A stretch of DNA of 64,000 nt from Agapetus fuscipes (Eukaryota; Arthropoda; Insecta; Trichoptera; Glossosomatidae), in NCBI GenBank assembly GCA_951799405.1, contig OX637345.1, positions 7,564,001-7,628,000 of the forward strand, given 5' to 3'. Shown piece by piece: positions 40,385-51,353 of this stretch; within the stretch, counting starts at the first letter, position 1; each line of letters opens with the position of its first letter. Both the position numbers and the translations under genes were made by a program. The notes below the pieces were generated by a model, which searched no databases, was not told the DNA's origin, and saw only the letters and a program-made list of their open reading frames with translations.

Positions 40385-40566
40385 AATACAAACTTGCATA
40401 CAAGGAAAAACGTTTATGTTCGTGCTTACACATGCCGCATGTGTATTTACAAAATAAAACCCAAATCTTTCAGCGCCCTTCCTGAAACAGGGATGACATT
40501 AAGTAAGAGTGAAAAAAAATTCAGCATGAGGGGTCGGCCTCATACCAACCTATTAGTCAAAGAAAT
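40385..40566 (-). mobile_element. LINE-B 3' UTR, diverged
   Basis: CTTACACATGCCGCATGTGTA, TTCCTGAAACAGGGATGACAT and CATACCAACCTATTAGTCAAA in reverse. Confidence 0.75.
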
Positions 40567-40800
40567 GTTGGAAAAATGCTGATGTTAAATTTAACCCAAC
40601 CGCATTGGTGCCAGTATAACAGGATTTTAGTTTAAATAGGATATACCGGAACAAATACATAAAAATATTCATGCAAATTTTCAGGTCTAAATTTTGATTC
40701 ATAATTTTTCCGAATTAGCTTTTAAAAAACAATGCTCCAAACACAATAACAAAACAACAGATAGTATATGTTTTTGCATTTATTTATTGTATTGCAAGTC
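40567..40800. other. AT-rich spacer
   Basis: Nothing recognised. Confidence 0.4.
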
Positions 40801-40985
40801 ATGATGTGTTCAGAGCATTTCCCTGTGTGCGGTAGCGCGTTCGCTTCCCTTATCTCTGACGTCACTCCCACTCGAGAAAAAATTCAGTATGCGCGAGACC
40901 GTTACAGGCGGTGGTTGTGTCAGTTGGCTCTGCGAAATTCTCGACTGGCGTTTGACGACTCTCGTGTTTACATTAGAAAAAGTTA
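40801..40985 (+). other. GC-rich island with a CRE palindrome and a short open frame; possible exon or promoter
   Basis: Base composition contrasts with both AT-rich flanks and no dispersed repeat matches it. TGACGTCA lies at 40858-40865. The frame from 40801 reads MMCSEHFPVCGSAFASLISD, then REKIQYARDRYRRWLCQL and ends at 40985. No domain recognised. It is inside the presumed long cytohesin intron, so it could be an unrelated small exon or a regulatory region. Confidence 0.35.
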
Positions 40986-41390
40986 ATATTGTGGAAATTC
41001 ATTGAAGTGAAATAATAATTATTTTAATAAGCTGTGTTGTATGAAATAAAATTGTGAAATTTATAAAAAATAGTGTGTGAATTTGTTGTGCTAAAGAAAA
41101 GTTTTTGTGCAATTTTTTACTCTGGGATATACAATTGGAAATAAGAATATTTTCAGGTTTTGTAACAATTTTCATTATTATGGATTTCAAATCGAGTCCA
41201 TCATTTCTGCCAGTTGGTTGATTTCATAGTGGAATATTTTTTGCATAAAATGATTGATTTGAGAAGAAGAATGCATGTTTTTTTTATAGTTCTCAGGGCA
41301 TACTTTTTGTAATAACCACAATATTGTTTTTATTCGAGAAAGAGAATATGACTCCTGCGATACCATTTTATTGTTGCGCGAAAAGGTTGT
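40986..41390. other. AT-rich spacer
   Basis: Nothing recognised. Confidence 0.4.
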
Positions 41391-41833
41391 CTAATCTAAT
41401 CTAAGTTGCAAAGATATGTTACATTGGAGATTCTCATTACATGCATTTTCACAACCAGACACGTACAAGTTCGCGCTTGCACATGCCGCATGTGAACCTG
41501 CAACATTTTTTTTTTTTTAATTGTGGAAAGGAATGCAATCCACCAACCTATTTTACCTGGCCAGTTGTCTTCATGCGAAAGCAGAAGCTTGTGTGCATGC
41601 AACAGCATCTGTTGAACCAGGGTCGAAGTTATCGTCGCGGGATTCGAACCAGCGTTATCCGGTTCCAAATAACCTGTCTTGATCCCCGCGGCTACATAAA
41701 AACCAAATCTCAAATGGACATACACCTTGCAACTCTTGCCGTCCTTCCCTGAGACAGGGGTGACATTGGCAAAGTGAACCATTTTTACAGCATGGGTGGT
41801 CAGCCGCATACCAACCTATAAGGTCAAGGAACT
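41391..41833 (-). mobile_element. LINE-B 3' end split by a SINE-D insertion
   Basis: 41391-41502 is the tail part (TCTAATCTAATCTAAGTTGCA to GCATGTGAACCTGCAAC); 41696-41833 resumes with ATAAAAACCAAATCTCAAATG and ends ACCTATAAGGTCAAGGAA. In uninterrupted copies (17070) the two sides are continuous. Confidence 0.88.
41503..41695 (-). repeat. SINE-D nested inside LINE-B
   Basis: T-run (A tail reversed), then GGAATGCAATCCACCAACCTA, GGCCAGTTGTCTTCATGCG and box B reversed GGGATTCGAACCAGCG. A short ACAT direct repeat may be the target duplication. Subtype as at 16149. Confidence 0.85.
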
Positions 41834-42454
41834 CTGTTCTTTTTGGTTTTTATGATATTTATTTGTACATAATATATCTAACTATAAAACGAACAATGAC
41901 GCGATCTTTTACACATATTTTATTATTTCAAAAAGATGTAAAGAATTAACAAGGTATTCTTTCCTCGTAAAACTGTTATTTTTTTTTTATATGTTATAAA
42001 AAATATGTATAGGTATAAGAAATTTCGGTCCGTAGATCATCTTCAGGTAAATGAACGAATAAGATTTTTGTTTTTGTTCTGTTTATAGTGAGCTTAGAAA
42101 TAAAATAACAAATTTAATACTACTGAATTTTACAGCAGAATTAAATGACGTATTCAATATTAATCTGATAGTAAACAACTACATATGAGTCATTTGGATA
42201 TAAAATTCTTTTCTCATACTTTATTTTTTCACCCGTGTTTTCGTGTTTTTACCTGTTTTTAATTTTAGCGCATGATCACACACATCGAAAGGGTTATTAC
42301 ATTTGTGTTTTTAAAAAAATATTAAAACACCTTTACTTAGACAGATTTGCTTGCATCTATCAATTTACTTAGACCCCCAAGACTCACAAGAATGGGGGAG
42401 CCTCCCGCACAGGATTCCTTAAAAAAAAAAAAAAAAATTACAATTTGAATCCAT
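41834..42454. other. Spacer with a weak hammerhead-like string
   Basis: On the minus strand 42015-42048 reads CTGAAGA, T, GATCTACGGACC, GAA, ATTTCTTAT: core boxes and extra T as elsewhere, but stems I and III do not pair well. Otherwise nothing recognised. Confidence 0.35.
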
Positions 42455-42565
42455 CTATAATAATGTACCTTACAAAGATTTATTGACATTTCTCGTCTGC
42501 AATCAGTCACGTGTAAGTTTGCGCTTACACACGCTTAAGTAATTGTACTTTTCAAATTAAAGAAA
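42455..42565 (-). mobile_element. LINE-B 3' end, diverged
   Basis: ATCTATAATAATGTACCTTAC, GTGTAAGTTTGCGCTTACACA, in reverse of the consensus. Confidence 0.55.
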
Positions 42566-42569
42566 GAGC

Positions 42570-42672
42570 ATATTTGAAAAATGTAATATTTTTGTGTTCC
42601 ACCGAGAATTAAACCTACTACCTTCCAATCGGGAGTCTGAAGTATTTAACACTCGACTACGGGACGGTCAGT
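42570..42672 (-). repeat. SINE-C head fragment
   Basis: TTTTTGTGTTCCACCGAGAAT then GACTACGGGACGGTC; box B is eroded. Confidence 0.6.
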
Positions 42673-42747
42673 TCAAGATGATCGACATCTTGCTCTCCTT
42701 AAATATCAAATCAAATTGAGCTGTTCCTTGACTTAATGGACCTTGGA

Positions 42748-43055
42748 CCGGTCCGTAGTCCAGTGGCAACACTTTGGACTCGTAAATAGAAGGTTGTGGA
42801 TTCGGATCCCGGCGGAGCACAAAAAATAAACCATTTATATTTCGAATGTGCTCTTCGCTGAGTTGAAAAATTCATAAACCTTTACCAAAGACCGGTCACT
42901 GAAAGGTCCATCCAACCTTACAACAACTGGATCTTGCTTGAGAATTGGCGCTTTCTACAGCGACGACCAAGCTCGCAGAGGGCTCTTGACGTGTGATACA
43001 CACAAAAACAGCGCTCACCAAATAAATCATCCTAATATTATTATTATTATTAATA
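42748..43055 (+). repeat. SINE-C, full-length reference copy
   Basis: GACCGGTCCGTAGTCCAGTGG (box A), GGATTCGGATCCC (box B), body through AACAACTGGATCTTGCTTGAG and GAGGGCTCTTGACGTGTGATA, ending in ATTATTATTATTATTA. Shows the whole unit with its (ATT)n tail. Confidence 0.92.
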
Positions 43056-43249
43056 GGTTGGTATGAGGCTGACCCCCAAGCTGTAAAAACTTTGTTCTAT
43101 TTTTCCAATGCCAACCCGGTGTCAGGAAAAGTCGGCAAGAGTTTACGTTCATGAGATGTTTGATTTTTTTTAGTGTAGGTAAATGCGGCATGTGTAAGCG
43201 CAAACTGACACGTATATACCTATGGGCATTAAATATAATAGATGATTTA
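43056..43249 (+). mobile_element. LINE-B 3' end
   Basis: ATAGGTTGGTATGAGGCTGAC directly follows the SINE-C tail; ends near GGGCATTAAATATAATAGATG. Confidence 0.8.
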
Positions 43250-43759
43250 TTCCTTTGGCTTATAGGTTGGTATTAGGCTGACCATCTAAAATCTAAATCT
43301 AAGCTGCAAAGGTATGTATCATTTAATATTCATATTAAACACATTCCCACAAGCAGACATGTATAATTTCGCGCTAACACAAGCCGCATGTGGACCTACA
43401 ATAAACACCCAATCTCGAATGAACATAAGCCCTGCAACTCTTGCCGACCTTCCCTGAAACAGGGGTGACATTGGCAAAGTGAACCATTTTTTACAGTATG
43501 GGTGGTCAGCCTTATACCAACCTATAAGTCAAGGATTGTAAACCCATATTGTAAAATATGGTTCACTTTGCTAATGTTATCCCTGTTTCAGGGAAGGTCG
43601 GCAAAAGTTGCAGGGTTTATGTTTATTTGAGGTTTGCTTTTAATTTGTATGTGCATATTCAGCATTTGTAAGCGTGAAGTTACACGTGTCTGTTTGTGGG
43701 CAATGCATTTGAGTTTTGAATGTCAATGCATCTTTGCACCTTAGATTATAGATGATATA
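43250..43759. mobile_element. LINE-B (+) interrupted by an antisense LINE-B (-)
   Basis: The + copy starts TTCCTTTGGCTTATAGGTTGG, breaks after GGCTGACCA (about 43284) and resumes AACCCATATTGTAAAATATGG (about 43542) to the tail at 43759. Between them is a - copy (tail at 43286, AGTCAAGGATTG at 43535). A clean nested pair of the same family. Confidence 0.85.
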
Positions 43760-43865
43760 TTTAGTGTGGTGTTGGTTGGGTATAGTTGGCTTGTGGTCGG
43801 GTCAGGTGCGTCGCCCTTGCAGTCCGCAAGGCCGCGGGTTCGATTCCCTGCAAGCGACCGCTGCT
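43760..43865 (+). repeat. tRNA-like sequence, probable SINE head of another family
   Basis: GTGCGTCGCCCTTGCAGTCCG and GGGTTCGATTCCCTGCAAGC show a box-B-like motif. A functional tRNA fold was not found. Confidence 0.4.
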
Positions 43866-44160
43866 AGCGCGCCAGCATACCGACATACCGTTCTGCTATT
43901 CATGCAAAAAACATCTGCAGCGGGCTGCGTGACGCAATCCTGCTTTTCAATGTGCGAAACAATTTTCTGCAGTACTGTTGAAAGTTTTTAAAAATAAATA
44001 TTTCCTCAGCTCTGGCGGTAGTTCAGTTGGTAGGTACTGGAGAGTTGCGACCATGTCTTCGATGGTCTTCTTCAGCGTGAAAGTGAAGTGATGATTAGAT
44101 GATGTTGGTGAAACTGGAGTTCATTCGTGAAATAAGAATAATATGCTAGTTCGCTCCCCC

Positions 44161-44397
44161 AGTTCTTGTTTGCCGTATAGACCAATTCTGTAAAATATGA
44201 CTTTTTAACGCAGTTGTCTTAAGAATCAAATTCTACGCAATCTGAGCGAAGAAAAAACGTAAAACTCGATAATGTGAGAGTTGTTTCAAATATTTTTAAA
44301 AACAATTTCCTGTTTTCATCAGACACATTGGTCCAGTACACATGCAAACATTGCTCATGTAAAATTAGCTTAATGGTCTATACGGCAAACAAGAACT
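44161..44397. mobile_element. 237-bp element with 24-bp perfect inverted ends
   Basis: AGTTCTTGTTTGCCGTATAG plus ACCA at 44161-44184 is exactly mirrored at 44374-44397. No coding content. MITE-like; target duplication not clear. Confidence 0.8.
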
Positions 44398-44428
44398 AAG
44401 GCAGCGAGTTGGTTAGAGTTCAATTTCC

Positions 44429-44675
44429 ATGCAGGGTTTCAGGAATAATGTTCCGTTTCGGTGCTTATTTCAAACCCAATATCAAAATACTGGCACGGTT
44501 AACTTGGCTTTCGCAAGAATGTGAACCTGTCCCCTCGGGAGCTGGAAACCCCCACTTCAAGTAGTGGGCGCAAGGCATGCTCTTATCAGCAATGAAAATA
44601 AATAGGTTCCATTCGCTACATGGACCCGTTCGGGGACAACGTGGCAAGAATTGACACTATATGCGTTGCGTAGTT
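44429..44675 (+). repeat. SINE-A, headless and diverged
   Basis: CAGGGTTTCAGGAATAATG, CCGTTTCGGTGCTTATTTC, CGGGAGCTGG and CCCGTTCGGGGACAACGTGGC match; it starts in the body. Confidence 0.75.
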
Positions 44676-45274
44676 CATGATAATGTCTATGAATTTATTA
44701 GACATTTTATAAGCTCCATATCGTGAAACCACTGTTTCAGTGGGGGGGGTTTGCAACATTTGATCATCAACCAAAAAAGCTGTTTGAAAGACGAAGAAGA
44801 AGTTTCCGTTTGCGTTATCAGAAGTGCGTAACACATTTATTTAGTCCACTATCTGATTTTTATGTTGACTTTGTTTATCTCGTTTTACCCGTTTTGCGCT
44901 CACCTACAAAAAATATTACAAATAGGTATCAATGTAAAAAATCTATGACGGAATACATATTTTTAACATGCCACAATACGTTATTTTACCTCCTGAAAAA
45001 TCTCACTCTTCACCACTGGTTACATTTTTTTTTTTTCACCTTTTTATACCATCGATTTTATGATTAATTTTTACTCGTATGTGCCTAACGCGTGTATATA
45101 ATAAAGTAGTATATACTTACATACTTCTTTCCACCCTTTCTGTTTTCTTATGTACAAGATAAACCAACTTACTCCATTTCGCAGAAAATCTTATCTCCTT
45201 TACCGAGGAATATTGACAAATTCATATTTGCACAGATGGTGATGGTATTTTTTAAGACCGTTTGCATTATCGAT
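44676..45274. other. Spacer, nothing recognised
   Basis: A 114-residue open frame at 44723-45067 has no domain and low-complexity runs. Confidence 0.4.
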
Positions 45275-45483
45275 GTTCCTTGACTTCTAGGTTGGTATGA
45301 GGCTACCCTCCTTTCGTGTAAAAATGGTTATGGGAAGGTCGGTAAGAGTTGCAAGGTATATTCATTCATTTGAGGTTTGGATTTTTTTTTGCAAGTGCGT
45401 ACGCGTGATCGCGAAATTACACGTGTTTACTTGTGAGCGCATGTGTTAATTTTAAATGCCCCTTGAAACTTATACTGTAGATT
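45275..45483 (+). mobile_element. LINE-B 3' end, diverged
   Basis: TCCTTGACTTCTAGGTTGGTA and GAGGCTACCC; short internal deletion; ends CTTGAAACTTATACTGTAGAT. Confidence 0.8.
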
Positions 45484-45599
45484 TGACATTCATTTCAAGT
45501 TTCAATAAGTCTGAGTCCAATAGAGTCCGGAAAATGGACTCGCAACATTTTAAAATATGGAACTTTTTTCTTGGCGAGTAAACGTCATTCTTGTATCAG

Positions 45600-45740
45600 A
45601 CTGCCGTCCTTAGCAACCAATAACAAAACAATTGTTTGCCTTTTCTCTAATAACCCGTCCGGCTGAGTCACAATATTCTCCGTACCATATTATTATTGAC
45701 AAAAACAAAAATTGTGACATCACCCGGCCAGACTGCTATG
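45600..45740 (-). repeat. Repeat E copies
   Basis: CCGTCCTTAGCAACCAATAAC with CTCTAATAACCCGTCCGGCTG (reverse type), then ATTGTGACATCACCCGGCC (forward type) at 45713, an inverted pair. Confidence 0.6.
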
Positions 45741-46271
45741 GATAATTATGACGGAATATTCTGTTCTTGCTTACTAAATAATATACTAGTCACCTAGATA
45801 TGTTATGTCACCCTGCCAAGATAAAACTGAAATTTGTAACTTTTTTCCAACTAGAATAGTACTTACATTCGTCGCATCGTCTTGTATGACCTTGATTAAC
45901 ACATCGACTATTTTGACCAACTCGCTTCGTCCACAAAAAACATGTTTTTCAAGAATTTTGTTTTCTTCCGAATGTTTAACTAAGTTTTTATGTTTGTGTT
46001 TTTTTTTATCGAAACACCTCTGTGTTCTCGGAATACAGCATTTATTAATTTATTTTGTATTGAAGGTTTGTAAATGCACTTATGTACCTACTGGTGCCAA
46101 GTATTTTCTATGAGTCATTTTCTATTAGCATTTTTATGTACATTGCATTCATGAACATCATTATTTACTAGTTACATGATGTAGACGAGAAGAAATTCTC
46201 ACTACAGCCAATTGCCAAATGGAACCACATTGAACTGTCAAACAATGGCGGTTATTTACATTTCATTTTGT
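45741..46271. other. Spacer, nothing recognised
   Basis: An open frame at 45805-46113 has no domain. Confidence 0.4.
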
Positions 46272-46532
46272 GTGTTAGTTCATGGGGTAGAATGCTTGCG
46301 TTCCATGCCAGAGAGCTTGGGCTCGATTCCCGCTGAGGGTGTCGGAATGATTTACCGTCAAAATTAAAATACCAACGAGGTTTTTACTTACTCAGCCTCT
46401 ACAAGACACGATCACCAGTTCTCTCGTGAGCTGGGGAACCCTCACTTTAAGTTAAGTGGTTAAAGTAAGGCCTGCTCCCTTACCTGTGAAAATTAATAGT
46501 TTCCACGCGCCACATGGGACTTCACCATGCTC
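46272..46532 (+). repeat. SINE-A, diverged
   Basis: AGAATGCTTGCGTTCCATGCC, GGGCTCGATTCCC (box B), GAGGGTGTCGGAATGATTTAC, CTCCCTTACCTGTGAAAATTA; 3' end degraded. Confidence 0.8.
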
Positions 46533-47224
46533 AAAGTTAGTTCAAAGTTAGCATTGTTATTGAAGTTGAGGTTTCAGCCATTGTTTTAATCAGTTTGTAG
46601 GCCCTGACAACGCAAAAGCGCCCTCAGTCAACTGTCTGCTACGTTCAGTGCTATCAGTGTAAATCTTTATTATAAGCTGAGGTACTGAATAAATACACGT
46701 AGAAATACTGATAAACTTACCTATTTGAAATAGTTCTGAATCATAAAAAAGGCTGAACGTCGGCACCAATGTAGCCGAGGGTTATATACGCGAAATCTTA
46801 TTATATCGAAGGAAAAGATGTAAAAACGGTCATTTATTTGTGGACATAAGGAAGAGTTGAAAACTAGACTTTCGTTAGTTTCCTTATTTTATCTTCAACT
46901 GTCGTCTGCGTTCAGTTTTAACCGTTTAGATTGTGTTGATGTTAGTTTCATATCCAGACATTTTACTATGCATTTATTTGATCATCACAATGATTTCATC
47001 CATACCCTGATTTATCGACTGCACCAAAGTGACTTTGGGCGCGGTTCAGCTTGAATGACAATTCCAAACCGGCAATGCTGACATTTTCAATTAAAACACA
47101 TCCCATTCAAAAGCTGTGTCGGCCCTACTTACTTAATTGACTAATCTCTCAAAGTTTCATCGACATTTTAAGAGTAAATTTAACTTTTTAATACATTTGC
47201 AAATTCGTTGATTTTCTCCCGTTA
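46533..47224. other. Spacer, nothing recognised
   Basis: A 65-residue frame at 46857 has a hydrophobic start but no supporting signals. Confidence 0.35.
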
Positions 47225-47580
47225 TGGCACCACAATCCAGGATGGGTCCTGGCCTCTTTGACCAACCTCAGCCACCACTTTCTGTCCAGCGCCTTCCTCC
47301 TCCAGTCCTATACTCCTACTGCACGACAGTTTGTCACCTTAATATGGGTCTTCCCACTGTCATTCGTTCCTTTGTCTCCGTCATCACAACCATCTTTTCT
47401 AGACTCCCATGGTCTAATCGCTGGATGTGACCCAGCCAATGTAGTCTGCTGACTTTTATTGACCGGACCACTTTTTGGTACAGGTCTTATACTTCAGAGT
47501 TGTATCTTTTTCGCCGTATGATCCCGTCCATTATTGGGCCGAATATTCCTTTCAAAGATGTTGAGAGAACTCAACAGGAA
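47225..47580 (-). pseudogene. LINE reverse transcriptase C-terminal remnant, minus strand
   Basis: Minus strand reads IIRRKRYNSEV, stop, DLYQKVVRSIKVSRLHWLGH, IQRLDHGSLEKMVVMTETK and VGRPILR. RLHWLGHIQRLD and GRP-x-LR are the WxGH and GRP motifs of insect non-LTR reverse transcriptase ends. A different family from LINE-B and CR1. The + frames at 47224-47452 are shadows. Confidence 0.75.
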
Positions 47581-47599
47581 AAATATACAGTTACAATTT

Positions 47600-48756
47600 T
47601 TTTTGACAGTGGGTCATCAAACATAGATAATGGGACAACAATAAAAATATTTTTAAATAACGTTTGTGAATGTTTGCCTTTGTTTTGTCCCAATTATTTT
47701 ACATTAACATTTTCCTTTCTACGTGTTATATGTAGATCTTGTGATTTGTTTAGATAGGATATTCATATTATATTATCCTTGGTCCTTCAATACAAGTTAT
47801 TTTTTTTTCTCGATGTAATTGAAGAGTGAACCCATCTGAAAGCTCGTAATAGGAATTTGTTTTTTCTTTCTCTAACTGGAATGCCAATAGTTGTACAAAT
47901 AATAGATAGGTACGTTTGAGAGTTACCCCAAATTAAAAAAAAAATCATAAACTCCCAATGATTGCGTAAATGAAAAAATATATTTAGGAGGTATAACAGT
48001 ACCGCCGTTTACCCGATCGAAGGGAGTTAATGTTTGATACTTAGGGTAGGTGTGTCAAAGGGAGATTTAGGGTGTGTAATAATGTATAACTACATACTAT
48101 AATTGTGCTGACATTTTTTATGATGGATGAAAAGCATTTTTTCTTCCATTTAATGTAGATACATTGACATTATCACCACACCCCATCGGCGTTCCCATAT
48201 TGTTACGTCAAATTGTTCTAGCGCTGTTGTGAGGCATAAAAAATATACAAATGTTAGTTATTGTATCCAAATTCCTTATCTATGGCGATTGTAAATGAGT
48301 TATACGTACATGTAGTGCCCGGAAATGAAATTCAGCTTACATAGAAAATGTCATGTACAAAGTACACACACAAATATAGTATCTTTTTTTTGTTTAGTTA
48401 CTCACCAGTAAACCTATGTACATAAACAGTATGAAGTATAATATAATATACTCTCATAATTTTTGTATATGAAAAAAAATCGTACAATAATTGTTTGCAT
48501 TAGATTACTGTAGTATGCTTTTTTTCTTGGATTATTTTATCAACAATATTATTGTTTCTATTGTTATCGCTCCAGTTTCCGTGCATGTATAATTGTTTCT
48601 AATTAATTTCCCATTTAATTCACTTAATGCTTACTTATGCTAATTAATTATTTTATTAGAATTAGAATATCGCTTTAGAAATATTATGACTTTTTTTTGT
48701 GTACAAATAAAATGTCGATTTCAATTTTTTTTTTAATTTTTGTCCATTTTTAAACT
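47600..48756. other. AT-rich spacer, nothing recognised
   Basis: 47970-48050 has a TAACAGTACCGCC string of the 37795-type dispersed repeat. No gene. Confidence 0.4.
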
Positions 48757-48870
48757 CTTGACAACCCATACTGTAAAAAAGATCGGTTCACATTTGGTGA
48801 TTTTACCCCTGTTTCAGGGAAAAGAGACAAGAGTTGCAGGGTGTATGTTCATTTGAGATGTGTAAGTAAG
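48757..48870 (+). mobile_element. LINE-B 3' UTR fragment, 3'-truncated
   Basis: ACAACCCATACTGTAAAAAAG to GGTGTATGTTCATTTGAGATG, without the tail. Confidence 0.75.
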
Positions 48871-49253
48871 CTCGTTATTCTTCGTAAAAATGATCAAATC
48901 CGTACAGAATATTTTCATAATGTCAAGGAATACGTAATACTTGGAAAAGCAGTTCCCATGTGATGTTTCATCAGTCTGACAATTGAGAGACATTGTGTTG
49001 TAATTTAGTCGATATCGGTTCGTTCATTAGATCGATTACCGTACAATGGCCATTATATCGTGACGTCACTGGCTTAATAATGGGAAAATACGTCCATGAA
49101 TGAGCCGACATGCGATGGATTTAAGCGTCAGACTGATTTGACATGAATTCTGATTAACCAAAATGACTGAAAGTTGTATTAGCAGTTGTAAAGTTTAAAA
49201 ATTATCATAAAAGTCACTGATATAAGTGTGTGAGTGTATCGTGTATTGGTGTG

Positions 49254-49680
49254 TATAAAAGAATCCAGTAGCGCTATTCTGCTAAATTCCTTACACTTTG
49301 GATATCAATCCAAGACGGAGCTTGCTAGCGTCTGCGAAAGAACTGCATAGATAAAAAAAATCACGGTACACCTTATTTTTGGACACGAATTGCTATCTCA
49401 TCGCAGCTCACGCTATCGTGGGCTCCAGATCATTCCTCAGCGCTGAACACTATGCAACTCTTACTTGCAATACGGAGCGTATATGAGTTTAGAAGCTTTT
49501 GTGCGTACTCCACAGTCTACCCTCCACCTTTCGCCTTCACCGCAGCACGCATACGCATGTTCCCTCCGTTCCCCGCTTGCTTGGCATTCGCTGGGCGTCT
49601 CGTCATTAGGGGTGATTGATACCGATATCGTTGGCAGCTTAATTTCAGGGGCGTTCACCCACCGCCGGAAAACAAGGCCC
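49254..49680 (+). promoter_or_regulatory. Possible promoter: TATAAAA followed by a GC-richer, non-repeat stretch
   Basis: TATAAAA at 49254-49260 is followed about 30 bases later by sequence richer in G and C than its surroundings. A 91-residue frame (49465-49740) has no domain. It could be a promoter and 5' exon of an unannotated transcript inside the cytohesin intron. Speculative. Confidence 0.3.
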
Positions 49681-50204
49681 GGAAAATATTACACGTACCC
49701 ACTCACTCACGCATATCAAAGCGTAATGATTTATAGTTGAAAACAAACACTGTTGTATTCTACGCCTGTGCGGTATGTTGATTTTTTTCTGGAATGGAGT
49801 TCTACAAAGTTTCCGCTGAAAAATTTCATGAATTAGTTTATAGATGTATGAAATTTTTCATTGTTCTTGTTGGATTTGTTCAAAGTATAGTTCTCGTAGA
49901 ACCCCATATGTGTGTGTCTTCGCTTGGTCTGTCATTCAGCAACGTTACAGTCTTATTCGTAGAAAGCGAAGCTATAGCTCATCTGCCACTTGAAGTGAAT
50001 TGTCCGCACAAGGAAAAGATCCGCGGATCATCTATGGATCAAATTTTAAGTGAGTAGGTATATGGGTGTTTATTATGTACCTACTAACGTTTAAATTCAA
50101 TAGCGCCCATCAAAAATTGTATCAAAACTAATCGACAGTGACTTTAGGCTGGAACATGGAAATATTTACAATTATAATTTCTTCACACTTAGTTAATTAA
50201 AGTT
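49681..50204. other. Spacer with an unassigned 87-residue frame
   Basis: 49794-50057 (+) opens MEFYKVSAEKFHELVYRCMK with one hydrophobic segment and ends near a donor-like TTTTAAGTGAGTAGG. No family recognised; an exon cannot be excluded. Confidence 0.3.
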
Positions 50205-50285
50205 TTCGTATATTAGACGAACCGTCATAGGAGAACTTACATATTCTCGACGTTTCGTTGACGACGTAGCCAAGGTCTTCAGGAT
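50205..50285 (-). mobile_element. Type H2 element fragment with hammerhead-like core
   Basis: Minus strand: CTGAAGA, C, CTTGGC-TACGTC-GTCAAC, GAA, ACGTC, GAGAATATG, then TAAGTTCTCCTATGACGGTTC. CTGANGA, GAA, A15.1, U16.1 and H17 (C) are all present; stem I has only two or three pairs. A CT-rich microsatellite follows at 50293. Confidence 0.65.
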
Positions 50286-50454
50286 GCGACCTCTCTCTAG
50301 GCTCTCTCTCTCTCTCGTAGGCTCGACGGCTGAGGATGAACCAGTTAACCATATTTTTTACACCCAATTGAAAGTCCATTGTTAAAGAGTTTCTGGCATA
50401 GGTATTATATATAGTATGACTTCATAGTTTTTACAAATTATAATTCAATTTGAA

Positions 50455-50590
50455 GGTTAATTACATTTCTCGGATATCGGACAAACCGTTATAGGAGAAC
50501 TTGCGTTATTCTCTACTTTTTCTTGGTGACGTAGCCAACATTTTCAGGAGGCACCCTCTGCATGAGTATTTTGAGGGTGAACTGATTTTA
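50455..50590 (-). mobile_element. Type H2 element fragment
   Basis: Same layout (CTCGGATATCGGACAAACCG on +, minus-strand GGTGCCTC, CTGAAAA, T, GTTGGC-TACGTC). The core and GAA box are eroded. Confidence 0.6.
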
Positions 50591-50934
50591 ATATCACAAA
50601 TTATTGCGTACCCTTAAACAAAGGTTATAATTATTGTGATTGGAAATGTAACAATAATGATCACGTTGCTTGTCAATCTCGATACTCTTACATAGCTTAG
50701 GAATGCTCCCTCTCATAGTGTTCTTGAATTCACCTCGTTGCAATCAGCGCACTGCCCGCGGATGTAAAGCCGCGTGCACACGCTGCTAGTTAGCATTTCC
50801 ATTTAAATGCTAAACAGCCAGTTGGTGAGTTGTGCGCGCTATTTTAGGTGCAATGTTTATTCAACTGAAATGAACACAGATCTAATAAGTATAGCAAGGA
50901 TCTCAACATAGCAAGGATGCAACGCAACGCAACT

Positions 50935-51256
50935 CGCAACTAAGCTACACATATAGTGTAGCTCCTTGCTGCGCTATCCCCGAAGAGTTTCACATATGGC
51001 GAGTGGAGCCTATTTATTTTTATAGACAAAGGGGCTGGCCTCACGCTAACTAATTCAGTTAAAGGTGGGGGTCTCCCAGCTCCTGACAGGGCTGGTACTC
51101 ATTTCCTGCGAAGGCTGAGTAAACCTTGCCGCTATTTTATTTTGGGGCTTGAAATAAACACCGAAACGGGAAATCATTTCTGACACCCTTAGTGGGATTC
51201 GAACCGGAGCTCACGGCATGGAATACAAGCACTCTACCAAATGAGCTATCGACCGG
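50935..51256 (-). repeat. SINE-A, full-length
   Basis: AACTAAGCTACACATATAGTG to GAGCTATCGACCGG, with GGGATTCGAACCGGAGC (box B reversed). Confidence 0.92.
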
Positions 51257-51353
51257 ACTTTATTGAAAAAATGCATATAAGAAGAAAAACCTTTTTAAAA
51301 AAAAGTTGGTTGTTATTGTTGAGTATTTTACATACTGTGTTAAGAATGCGTTT

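Noticed and set aside
44723..45067. 114-residue + ORF as a gene
   Set aside because: No domain, phenylalanine-rich low-complexity end, and no repeat or splice context.
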